29,112 nucleotides of DNA. It comes from a virus. The translations under genes were made by a program, and so were the position numbers. How positions within the stretch are numbered: the first letter of the stretch is position 1; every line of letters begins with the position of its first letter. Positions 23,303 through 29,112 of this stretch are shown in pieces. The stretch spans positions 1-29,112 of the IMG/VR virus record IMGVR_UViG_3300017728_000073; one strand, given 5' to 3'. The notes beneath the pieces were generated by a model. The model was not told where the DNA came from. It worked only from the letters and a program-made list of their open reading frames with translations, and made no database searches.

Positions 23303-26002
23303 TTATTTAGTAATGTCTTTAATAACTGTTAATTTAGAAATAGGCATAGTGACTTTTCTATCAGTCTTTTTATGACCACCATCTTCCATGATTGCCCAAA
23401 CTAACATGGTAGCTTCTTTGTCTTTAGAATTAATACTAGTTACGACACCATGAACTGTTGAAGGTGGGTCGGGGTCCTTATTGATTGACCAGCTTACAGA
23501 TTGACCTATACGAACAAAACTTGCTTTCATTTCATCATTACCCTTTTTAGATGAGAGTGGGTGTGATGAAGGAAGTAAATCTTGGTCATAAGGCTTTCTC
23601 TTAAATCTTCCTGTTCTCAATGCATGAAGGAACCCGTTAACTCTGGCTACGCCCCACTGGTCAGGTCCTGAAACATTTCCACGAACTGAACCAGGGTTTG
23701 TACGATAAGCACCTACACCTCTACGAAACACAGCAATTAATGTTCTAAGATTAGCTCTGTGTTTTGGTTTTTTTGAGTTGTGTTCTTCAACTTTATTAGT
23801 TAGCGTTTTTCTGATTCTTGAAGAAACTGCTTTTGCAGCATTTTCATCAGCTATTTTACTAGCAAGTTCGTAAGCTTCTTTACGCCTAGTACGTACTACT
23901 TTTTTTTGGTCAGAAATTACTTTTTTCATAGCAGGAACACCCATGTTTAAAACACCACCCCATTTTATAGCGGCAACAACGCCAGCTAATCTGTTGTTGT
24001 TTTGATGTCTTCCCATGAAACGTTCTCTTCTACGTACCCAGTTAAGTACTGATTCGCTTCTATCGCCAGATTGGTATTTACTCCATCTGTTAAAAGCGTC
24101 ATTACCTGTAAATGAGGTAGGAGGGTTTCCACCATTTCCACCTCGTCTCCATATTTCTGGGTAAGTCTCTTTTAGGTTTTTTGCATAACCGTGAGGAAAC
24201 ATTTTATATTTTGAATTTGATATTCTTACAAGCTTATCATCACCAGGACTTGGAAAATTTGTTCTATCTTTTTTAGGTTTATCTTTTTTAATATTCTCTA
24301 GTTCCATTTCAAACATTTGCTCCATAATTACTTCAGCTTCCTCTAAAGAAACTTTTAACTCTTCAATAATACCATCAATAAAAGATTTTTTTGTATTTTG
24401 AAAACTCTCATGAGAGCTACAAGGCATGTAGTAAGTTACATCTTCTATCTTATGAGTATGTGAACCTTCACAACCCATTTGTATTGCTCTTTCTTCGGCA
24501 GCTTCTCTAGTAGTAAACATGTCCATGTTTCTTGAAGGAGTCGTAGTAACAGCTTGTCTTGTTGTTTCTGGAGAAGCATCTACACTATCCATTTTTGCAT
24601 CAAAAAGTTTTCTCAACATTTTAGCTTCGTAACTAGCTTCTGATGAAGCAGCTTCTAGCTTAGGCTCTTCTTCTTTTTGTGGTTCTTCTTGCACAGGTTC
24701 AGAACCATCAGCAGGTACTTGTAACATGTTTAATGGTCTTAAATATACTTCGTGCTTGTCGTCAACATCTAAACCAACTACTTGTCTAGCTTCACCAATT
24801 GTTATCCAACCACCTGAAACACCCATGTTTACTCGTTTATATAAAGCATCCATATCTGTTTGTAAGGCACGTACATTCATAACGTCATAATCACACATTA
24901 ATTCTGTGTCGTTGAAATCTGGTATCAATAGTTGATGTGTCAATTCATTAGCAACTGTTTTCCATAATGGAACAAGTTTTTGTTCTGTAAAAAATTCTCT
25001 TAACTCAGCAGTATTATTATATGTAGCTGCATCTAAACCTGCTCCAAGTCCAGCTAATATTGCTGGTACTCCTAATACAGCAGAAACTCTTTCTTCAGGT
25101 AATCTTCTTAATTCTTGTAATTTCATTTGGTCTGGAGAAAAAGAAACAACTTCTACTGCCATTGAACCAGACAAAACCATAGGGGAACCTCTATTAGCTC
25201 CACCAAATTTTTGTTTGTAAGATTGAGCAATAGCTTCAGCTTCTTCTCTAGTAGGACCACCCATTGCGTCATTTCTAGGAGAAAGAACAACACCTGGCAC
25301 TGCTAAATTTGTTAACAAAGCAGATGAATATTGACCAGCAGCTTCATCACCAATTAATTCTCTTAAAATAGATTTAAGTGGTGCATGACCTCGTCTATGG
25401 TCATTTGGGTCAATACCCTGTCTTATGTGAATTATGTCTTCTGATTTAATTTGCATTGGCTCACCAGAACTAGAACCGTGAGCAAAATATTCATAATGAG
25501 TAATTAGCTTATTCTCGTTTCCCCTTACAGATACGAGTTCAGGCATTAGTGGAACAAGTTCAACAACCTTGCCTTGATTATTTCTATTTTTATATATAAA
25601 AGCATCGCCGTGAGCACTTATTGAAATAATTATATAATGAGACAAAAGACTAGAAGACATAAATTCATTTGGTCTTCTGTATAACTCAGCAACAGGATGT
25701 GTATGATTTACTTCCCTATCTCCAAATTTTTGGTCTCTTTTAACAACTTGTAACATTGGTTCTGCAAATGATGTTGCGAGAACATTAAGACAGGCGACTA
25801 CTGCGGAGTTAGCTGTACCGTCACCTATCTCTTTTAAATCTGCTGTTTCCCAAAAACCAGCACTTGTATTGTAACCAAAAATTGATGAATCTCTACTACT
25901 AGAAGCACTTTGATTGTAACCAGCCATTTTACGAAGTGAGGCTTCACTTGGTTTACTTAAATATTCTGTTGCTCTTTGTAAAAAACTTTTATTCTCTGCC
26001 AT
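23303..26002 (-). CDS. Portal protein with long multi-domain C-terminal extension
   Basis: An 899-residue protein. Residues 1-430 are an HK97-family portal: NSAVVACLNVLA near 65, SHYIIISISAHGDAFIYKNR at 121-140 and the signature LRRLPEERVSAVLGVPAILA at 298-317. The portal ring is the packaging motor's dock and DNA exit. Portals of this family are usually 400-500 residues. Here 430-490 is an acidic linker. Residues 495-535 form a small module with Cys511, the SHTH motif at 514-517, Cys528 and SSH at 529-531. Residues 540-585 are an acidic helix. Residues 590-820 are a basic domain with WGGVLNMGVPAMKK, FRRGVGAYRTNPGS, WGVARVNGFLHALRTGRF and YDQDLLPSSHPLSSKK. Residues 828-899 look like an SH3/Tudor-type barrel (VRIGQSVSWSI). 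ATG follows the terminase TAA directly. Confidence 0.9.
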   Translation of the reverse strand: MAENKSFLQRATEYLSKPSEASLRKMAGYNQSASSSRDSSIFGYNTSAGFWETADLKEIGDGTANSAVVACLNVLATSFAEPMLQVVKRDQKFGDREVNHTHPVAELYRRPNEFMSSSLLSHYIIISISAHGDAFIYKNRNNQGKVVELVPLMPELVSVRGNENKLITHYEYFAHGSSSGEPMQIKSEDIIHIRQGIDPNDHRRGHAPLKSILRELIGDEAAGQYSSALLTNLAVPGVVLSPRNDAMGGPTREEAEAIAQSYKQKFGGANRGSPMVLSGSMAVEVVSFSPDQMKLQELRRLPEERVSAVLGVPAILAGLGAGLDAATYNNTAELREFFTEQKLVPLWKTVANELTHQLLIPDFNDTELMCDYDVMNVRALQTDMDALYKRVNMGVSGGWITIGEARQVVGLDVDDKHEVYLRPLNMLQVPADGSEPVQEEPQKEEEPKLEAASSEASYEAKMLRKLFDAKMDSVDASPETTRQAVTTTPSRNMDMFTTREAAEERAIQMGCEGSHTHKIEDVTYYMPCSSHESFQNTKKSFIDGIIEELKVSLEEAEVIMEQMFEMELENIKKDKPKKDRTNFPSPGDDKLVRISNSKYKMFPHGYAKNLKETYPEIWRRGGNGGNPPTSFTGNDAFNRWSKYQSGDRSESVLNWVRRRERFMGRHQNNNRLAGVVAAIKWGGVLNMGVPAMKKVISDQKKVVRTRRKEAYELASKIADENAAKAVSSRIRKTLTNKVEEHNSKKPKHRANLRTLIAVFRRGVGAYRTNPGSVRGNVSGPDQWGVARVNGFLHALRTGRFKRKPYDQDLLPSSHPLSSKKGNDEMKASFVRIGQSVSWSINKDPDPPSTVHGVVTSINSKDKEATMLVWAIMEDGGHKKTDRKVTMPISKLTVIKDITK

Positions 26003-27217
26003 TTAATATGCTACCCAGCTTCTCCTCTGTACTAGACTCTGTGCTCCTAATACTAATGAGTCGACAATATCATCATGTCGACCAACGGGAAAGGTCATTA
26101 ATTCTCTCTCTAGCTCTTCTAACCACGATGCATTACGACGAAATAGCACATCGCCTGACTCCATCCTAGCTGATAAAGGTAAAGCCTGTGTTATTTTATC
26201 TTTAGAAGTGTCCATTTCTCTAACTCTCATCCCAGTACGTTGTGCTAACTGTGTAAAGTTTTTAGTAAAGTTTTGTTTTTCTAAACATACATGAGCCCAT
26301 TTGTATTTATTGTACATTTGTTGAATAGTAGGAACAATATCAGGACCTTCTATTTTGACTCTTACCATATCCTCAACAAACAATTTCATATCAGGAGAAA
26401 TTGCACATGATAAAATTACTGTATAATCTGAAGTTGTTTTAGTAGTAACGGCAAGGTCAGCAGTTCCAAAGTGTAACATTTCTGCTGGGTTCCATTGAGA
26501 ACCACCACCAATGTACATTCTGTCTTTTATATCAAAATAATTAATCCATTCTGGTTTAAACATACCTTGACCTGCATCTACAAATTCAGCTAAATACTCT
26601 TGTGCAAAAACAATAGAGCCAACTTCATTTTTAGCAGAGTCAATTTCATCATCATCAATCATAGGATTGTCGTATGTAGAAAATCTAAATCTTTCCCAAT
26701 TAGGTGCTTTTTCAGCAGTCATCCATAAATCATAAAACCAATTATCCATACCCATAGGAGTACTAATAAAAAGTGCAGAACCTTTTCTTTCAGTTAGTGT
26801 AGGTCTTAATACTTCTTGCCAAACATCAGGTTTAATAAACGCAGCTTCGTCCATTACTAAGAAGTCCAAACCCTCACCACGTAGTCTTTGGGGATTATCA
26901 GCAGATTTACAAGATATAGAACCACCATTTGGGAATATAACTTCCATGTTAGCTAGTGATACTTTAGGTCTAATCTCTTCGGGAAAAGAATAAGCTGCAT
27001 TTTCTAATGCTCTCCAGCCAACTCTTGCAATTGCAAATGTAGGTGCTACCCACCATGCTCTACCACCATTTAAAGCTTTTTCCATACACATATGAATTCC
27101 AAGTCTTGTTTTACCAAAACGTCTACCAGCACAAAGTATTTTCCACCTTGAATCTGAACTAGCTACTTCTTTTTGATTTTCATGAAGTCCTGGAAGTTCT
27201 GGTACGTATACAGGCAT
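26003..27217 (-). CDS. terL: Terminase large subunit
   Basis: A 404-residue DNA packaging motor. ATPase motifs: Walker A GRRFGKT at 31-37, Walker B FLVMDE at 119-124, and the coupling motif STPMG at 152-156. The RNase H-like nuclease half shows candidate metal-binding residues Asp254 (GTADLAV), Glu313 (CLEKQNF) and the HDDIVDSL motif at 381-388. Length is on the short side but complete. It begins 1 nt after the HNH stop and its TAA is directly followed by the portal ATG. I did not identify a small terminase subunit in the window. Confidence 0.96.
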   Translation of the reverse strand: MPVYVPELPGLHENQKEVASSDSRWKILCAGRRFGKTRLGIHMCMEKALNGGRAWWVAPTFAIARVGWRALENAAYSFPEEIRPKVSLANMEVIFPNGGSISCKSADNPQRLRGEGLDFLVMDEAAFIKPDVWQEVLRPTLTERKGSALFISTPMGMDNWFYDLWMTAEKAPNWERFRFSTYDNPMIDDDEIDSAKNEVGSIVFAQEYLAEFVDAGQGMFKPEWINYFDIKDRMYIGGGSQWNPAEMLHFGTADLAVTTKTTSDYTVILSCAISPDMKLFVEDMVRVKIEGPDIVPTIQQMYNKYKWAHVCLEKQNFTKNFTQLAQRTGMRVREMDTSKDKITQALPLSARMESGDVLFRRNASWLEELERELMTFPVGRHDDIVDSLVLGAQSLVQRRSWVAY

Positions 27218-27218
27218 T

Positions 27219-27620
27219 TTATAGTTTAAATTTATATTTCATATTAAGGTAGCCAATTAACAATTCTCTATAAGCTCTTTTACTACCTTTAGTATCTCTA
27301 CCATCATAAATATCGTGATGATATTTACATAGTATGCAAACATTATCTAAATCATATTTCTTATCTGCACTTCTACCACCCATTCCTATATCGAGTATAT
27401 GTGCAAGTTCTAACCATTGTTTACTACCACAGTCTTCCCATTCACATGCATATTTAGCTCTTTGTAAAGCTTGTTCTCTTATTTTAGATAAACCACCTTC
27501 AGGTTTTACTGCATTTTTCTTTTTACCTACACCACCACGCATACCTTTACCTTTTGTACGCATTTTAAATTCTTTGTGAGTTTCTTTATCGGGGTCCCAG
27601 AACTCATAATTGTCTACCAT
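27219..27620 (-). CDS. HNH endonuclease next to terminase
   Basis: A 133-residue HNH nuclease. The basic N-terminus (KGKGMRGGVGKKK) leads into a zinc-supported HNH core: Cys59 and Cys64, His74 in LELAHILDIGMGG, Asn93, Cys95 and Cys98, and His101-His102 in LCKYHHDIYDG. HNH proteins encoded beside the terminase assist DNA cleavage during packaging in HK97-like and other cos phages, and the placement here fits. AGGA lies about 8 nt before the ATG. It overlaps the upstream zinc-ribbon gene by 7 nt. A free-standing homing nuclease is an alternative, but the operon position argues against it. Confidence 0.88.
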   Translation of the reverse strand: MVDNYEFWDPDKETHKEFKMRTKGKGMRGGVGKKKNAVKPEGGLSKIREQALQRAKYACEWEDCGSKQWLELAHILDIGMGGRSADKKYDLDNVCILCKYHHDIYDGRDTKGSKRAYRELLIGYLNMKYKFKL

Positions 27621-27859
27621 CTGAATTTCCTTTTCTTCGCTTTTTGATACTTCTGATAAGAACTAGTTGTTAAATCGCTTGGGTCTTTTTCCCATTCTAC
27701 ATCAACTGGTGTTTCAAACATGACATTACGAGAAATTTGTCTTTGAGTAGGACTTGCACATTTTGGACAATTTATTTTAGGTTCTTCTTTTATTCCATAA
27801 GTAACTTCAAATAAAAATTCGCAAATATCTTTTAAACACTTGTGTTCATATCTAGGCAT
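27614..27859 (-). CDS. FmdB-type zinc-ribbon protein
   Basis: An 81-residue protein opening MPRYEHKCLKDICEFLFEVTY with CPKC at 31-34, the layout of the FmdB/CxxC regulatory zinc ribbon. The first Cys pair is spaced C8-x4-C13 instead of the usual C-x2-C, so the first knuckle is slightly unusual. The C-terminus is basic (KYQKAKKRKFRW). It starts 5 nt after the SET gene stop and overlaps the HNH gene, so it belongs to the early part of the packaging operon. Function of these small ribbons in phages is not established; nucleic-acid or protein contact is a guess. Confidence 0.72.
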   Translation of the reverse strand: MPRYEHKCLKDICEFLFEVTYGIKEEPKINCPKCASPTQRQISRNVMFETPVDVEWEKDPSDLTTSSYQKYQKAKKRKFRW

Positions 27860-27864
27860 AATAC

Positions 27865-28170
27865 TTAGGATAATTCAGTAGGGTCGTACATACTGTATTT
27901 AACTGTAATTTCTTCTCCAACTTCAATGTCTCTTAAAAAATATAAATACCTTACTCTTTGCACTTCTACGATTTTAGCATTAGGTTCTTCACTGTGATTT
28001 ACAAAACCACCAAGTGGAGTTCTAAACAACTTTTTACTTAAAGGGTCAGTAACATGAGTTATGCCAGCATTATATCCTTTTTCTATTTTCTCTGATGTAA
28101 ATAATCCCAAACCATCTATATCAGATTCTTTGATAGTTAAAAATTTTGGTAGTGGTCTATAGTTTTCCAT
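27865..28170 (-). CDS. Mini SET-domain protein (putative protein lysine methyltransferase)
   Basis: A 101-residue protein consisting of little more than a SET domain. Seen motifs: SDIDGLGLFTSEKIEKG at 16-32 (the opening G-x-G segment), GGFVNHSEEPNAKI at 54-67 (the NHS-x-x-PN motif that binds S-adenosylmethionine), and DIEVGEEITVKYSMYD at 81-96 (the GEE-[IL]-x-x-x-Y closing motif). Post-SET cysteines are absent, as in short bacterial and viral SET proteins such as the PBCV-1 enzyme. The target is unknown. No clear Shine-Dalgarno precedes the ATG; instead the upstream region carries hairpins. Confidence 0.85.
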   Translation of the reverse strand: MENYRPLPKFLTIKESDIDGLGLFTSEKIEKGYNAGITHVTDPLSKKLFRTPLGGFVNHSEEPNAKIVEVQRVRYLYFLRDIEVGEEITVKYSMYDPTELS

Positions 28171-28262
28171 TTATTAACTATAACATCTAATAGTTTTAGA
28201 TACAGCTCTCCTAAGAGAGCCGATGATGGGAGGAGGTCGGTGTGGATGCCGACAATTTAACT
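28171..28262 (-). other. GC-rich intergenic stretch with three hairpins
   Basis: Between the 72-residue gene and the SET gene are three stem-loops in a row: GTCGG/CCGAC (28236-28253, loop 8), GCTCTC/GAGAGC (28205-28220, loop 4) and ATCTAA/TTAGAT (28185-28201, loop 5). Bases 28203-28253 are clearly GC-richer than the surroundings. No U-run follows the strongest stem on either strand, so a simple terminator is not a good fit. A leader RNA structure, a processing site or a packaging-related site are possible. Confidence 0.4.
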
Positions 28263-28481
28263 TTACCTCTTAATAGAAAAACCTGTGGTATTTGACAATG
28301 CAGGGTAACTAGATAAAACCACAAAAGAAATCTGTTGAATTGTTTCAAGTGAAGTTAAATTACTAGAAAGTTTAAATGTATCTACTACTTGTTTATCTTT
28401 TATCATTTCAACTAATACTTTTTCTGAATTTTTTGGTATTTGTTTCGTTTTGAATCTGATGCCGCCGAGAATATAATCCAT
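28263..28481 (-). CDS. Hypothetical protein (72 residues)
   Basis: A small protein I do not recognise, starting MDYILGGIRFKTKQIPKN and containing VLVEMIKDKQVVDTFKLSSN. It looks like a compact alpha/beta protein with no membrane segment or zinc motif. It is the first minus-strand gene after the divergent LexA-type-box region, so it may share regulation with the plus-strand gene. No Shine-Dalgarno is seen before the ATG; leaderless translation, common in Actinobacteria, is possible. Confidence 0.6.
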   Translation of the reverse strand: MDYILGGIRFKTKQIPKNSEKVLVEMIKDKQVVDTFKLSSNLTSLETIQQISFVVLSSYPALSNTTGFSIKR

Positions 28482-28572
28482 AGTTTTACAACTGTATCAC
28501 AAAAAAAATTTTTAATATGTCTTTCAATTTAATACTATAAATATAGAACATTTGTTCTAAAATAAATAGATT
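28482..28572. promoter_or_regulatory. Divergent promoter region
   Basis: This 91-nt AT-rich gap separates the only plus-strand gene from a minus-strand gene, so it must serve at least one and probably two promoters. For the plus strand, TACTATAAAT (28533-28542) offers a -10 that would place the start point around 28548. On the minus strand, TTAGAA and TAGTAT are spaced 17 nt apart across the LexA-type box. Both -35 matches are weak. Confidence 0.45.
28544..28559. promoter_or_regulatory. LexA/SOS-type operator
   Basis: TAGAACATTTGTTCTA is a perfect inverted repeat with 7-bp arms and a 2-bp centre. Its core GAACATTTGTTC fits the Gram-positive and actinobacterial LexA box GAAC-N4-GTTC. It overlaps the predicted transcription start of the plus-strand gene, 13 nt before its ATG, the right place for repression. 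Confidence 0.65.
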
Positions 28573-28722
28573 ATGGATTATTTAATTGGATTTCTTTTAG
28601 GTTATTTTTTAAAAGAAGCTATCAGATTTATTAAAAGAATAAGCGAATACGATTGGGAAAATCGTGTCGTATATAAAGATGAGTGGGAATCCATACCTTT
28701 CAGTGAGGACGACTTACCTTAA
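28573..28722 (+). CDS. Small membrane protein (49 residues), the only plus-strand gene
   Basis: ATG at 28573 opens a 49-residue frame beginning MDYLIGFLLGYFLKEAIRF, a short hydrophobic N-terminal segment followed by a basic boundary (RFIKRIS) and an acidic hydrophilic tail ending FSEDDLP. This is the pattern of a single-span membrane protein with its C-terminus inside. It runs opposite to all other genes and overlaps the end of whiB by 9 nt, tail to tail. A LexA-type box lies 13 nt upstream. There is no strong Shine-Dalgarno. Possible roles include a host-damage-induced lysis helper, antiholin or superinfection-exclusion peptide; nothing in the sequence decides between them. Confidence 0.6.
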   Translation: MDYLIGFLLGYFLKEAIRFIKRISEYDWENRVVYKDEWESIPFSEDDLP

Positions 28723-29025
28723 TAAATCTCCTAAGGAATCATCTTCATCCTTAACAGGTTGCATTTTTCTTTCTTTACGTATTGCTCTGCGTTCCCGTTC
28801 TGATTTACCACCCCAAATACCAAATCTCTCACCTCGTTCAAGTGCCTGTTCTAAACAAGGCTCTTTTACTGGACACTCGTTACAGATTGCCTTAGCTTTT
28901 TTTGTAGAACTACCTCGTTCTGGAAACCATTCATCTGCGTTAAGTTCTGGATAAACAACAGTATTGCAAGCGGCGTCTGAATACCACTCAGGAATACCTA
29001 ATACTTCTGCTAATAAGCTAGCCAT
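28714..29025 (-). CDS. whiB: WhiB-family iron-sulfur regulator
   Basis: From the ATG at 29025 the product is 103 residues starting MASLLAEVLGIPEWYSDAAC. It has the four WhiB cysteines (spacing C-x27-C-x2-C-x5-C, in DAAC, AIC, NEC and EPC), which bind a [4Fe-4S] cluster, then the GIWGG turn and a basic stretch (SERERRAIRKERK) that contacts DNA. Wbl proteins bind the primary sigma factor and change promoter choice; phage copies such as TM4 WhiB interfere with host Wbl function. A longer form from a TTG at 29043, with AAGG upstream, is also possible. This gene is the strongest indication of an actinobacterial host. Confidence 0.93.
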   Translation of the reverse strand: MASLLAEVLGIPEWYSDAACNTVVYPELNADEWFPERGSSTKKAKAICNECPVKEPCLEQALERGERFGIWGGKSERERRAIRKERKMQPVKDEDDSLGDLLR

Positions 29026-29048
29026 ATAAAGAACTCTAAACAAATTTA

Positions 29049-29112
29049 TTAACCTTTAAAAGATTTATTAAGAAAACTAAATGCGGATTGTAATGATGTC
29101 CAATTATAGAAG
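29049..29112 (-). CDS. C-terminal end of an unknown gene (cut by the window edge)
   Basis: An open minus-strand frame enters from the right edge and ends with TAA at 29049-29051. The visible 20 residues read FYNWTSLQSAFSFLNKSFKG, plausible as a protein C-terminus. It ends shortly before whiB in the same direction, consistent with the dense packing. Too short to identify, and it could be a chance open frame. Confidence 0.35.
   Translation of the reverse strand, partial: FYNWTSLQSAFSFLNKSFKG

Noticed and set aside
28227-28274. Plus-strand 15-residue frame MGGGRCGCRQFNFTS in the GC-rich island
   Set aside because: Too short, and its bases take part in the hairpins; no convincing Shine-Dalgarno. 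The hairpin structure is the better explanation.
28470-28590. The divergent genes on either side of the LexA-type box both begin MDY with ATGGATTAT
   Set aside because: The match is only nine bases and the proteins differ afterwards (one soluble, one membrane), so chance is likely in AT-rich DNA; not evidence of duplication.
28664-28954. A 96-residue plus-strand frame at the end of the window
   Set aside because: It runs antisense through whiB and in another frame through the small membrane protein gene; whiB is unmistakable, so this is a shadow.
1-29112. Possible tRNA genes, CRISPR arrays, insertion sequences, integrase or lysis genes
   Set aside because: I saw none on reading both strands, but a covariance-model scan for tRNAs was not possible here.

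Overview
The window is a block of a tailed-phage (siphovirus-type) genome, AT-rich (about one-third GC by eye, not computed). Nearly every gene lies on the minus strand, so the biological order runs from the right edge to the left. Two signals point to an actinobacterial host. One is a WhiB-family protein (28714-29025), a family essentially confined to Actinobacteria and their phages. The other is a perfect Gram-positive/actinobacterial LexA-type box, GAACATTTGTTC (28546-28557). With the low GC, an uncultured low-GC aquatic actinobacterium (for example a marine Actinomarinales-like lineage) is a reasonable but unproven guess.

Layout, right to left. (1) Small accessory/regulatory genes, 29112-27614: the tail end of an unknown gene, whiB, a lone plus-strand 49-residue membrane protein downstream of the LexA-type box, an unknown 72-residue protein, a GC-rich stretch with three hairpins, a mini SET-domain protein and an FmdB-type zinc ribbon. 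(2) Packaging, 27620-26003: HNH endonuclease and large terminase. (3) Head, 26002-20619: portal with a very long C-terminal extension, prohead protease with an acidic scaffold-like tail, HK97-type major capsid protein, a terminator, and a tiny basic peptide. (4) Connector, 20579-14542: small Lys/Ala-rich protein, gp6-like connector, an HTH plus double zinc-finger protein, head closure protein, a 1203-residue unknown protein in the neck slot, and a tail terminator. (5) Tail, 14533-1: small acidic protein, major tail protein, G/GT tail chaperones with a visible -1 slippery site (CCCAAAA on the minus strand), a 2201-residue tape measure, a distal-tail-like protein, a small baseplate-like protein, a 1342-residue tail-tip protein, and the start of a fiber gene cut by the left edge.

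The genes are tightly packed. TAATG overlaps and in-frame TAAATG junctions are common, suggesting translational coupling in long leftward transcripts. No stretch over 300 bases lacks a gene. I saw no tRNA, CRISPR array, insertion sequence, integrase, repressor or lysis cassette, so lifestyle cannot be judged. The observations most worth following are the LexA-type box beside the only plus-strand gene, a LamG domain whose two halves lie in different genes, the giant neck-slot protein, the extended portal, and the zinc-finger gene inside the connector operon.
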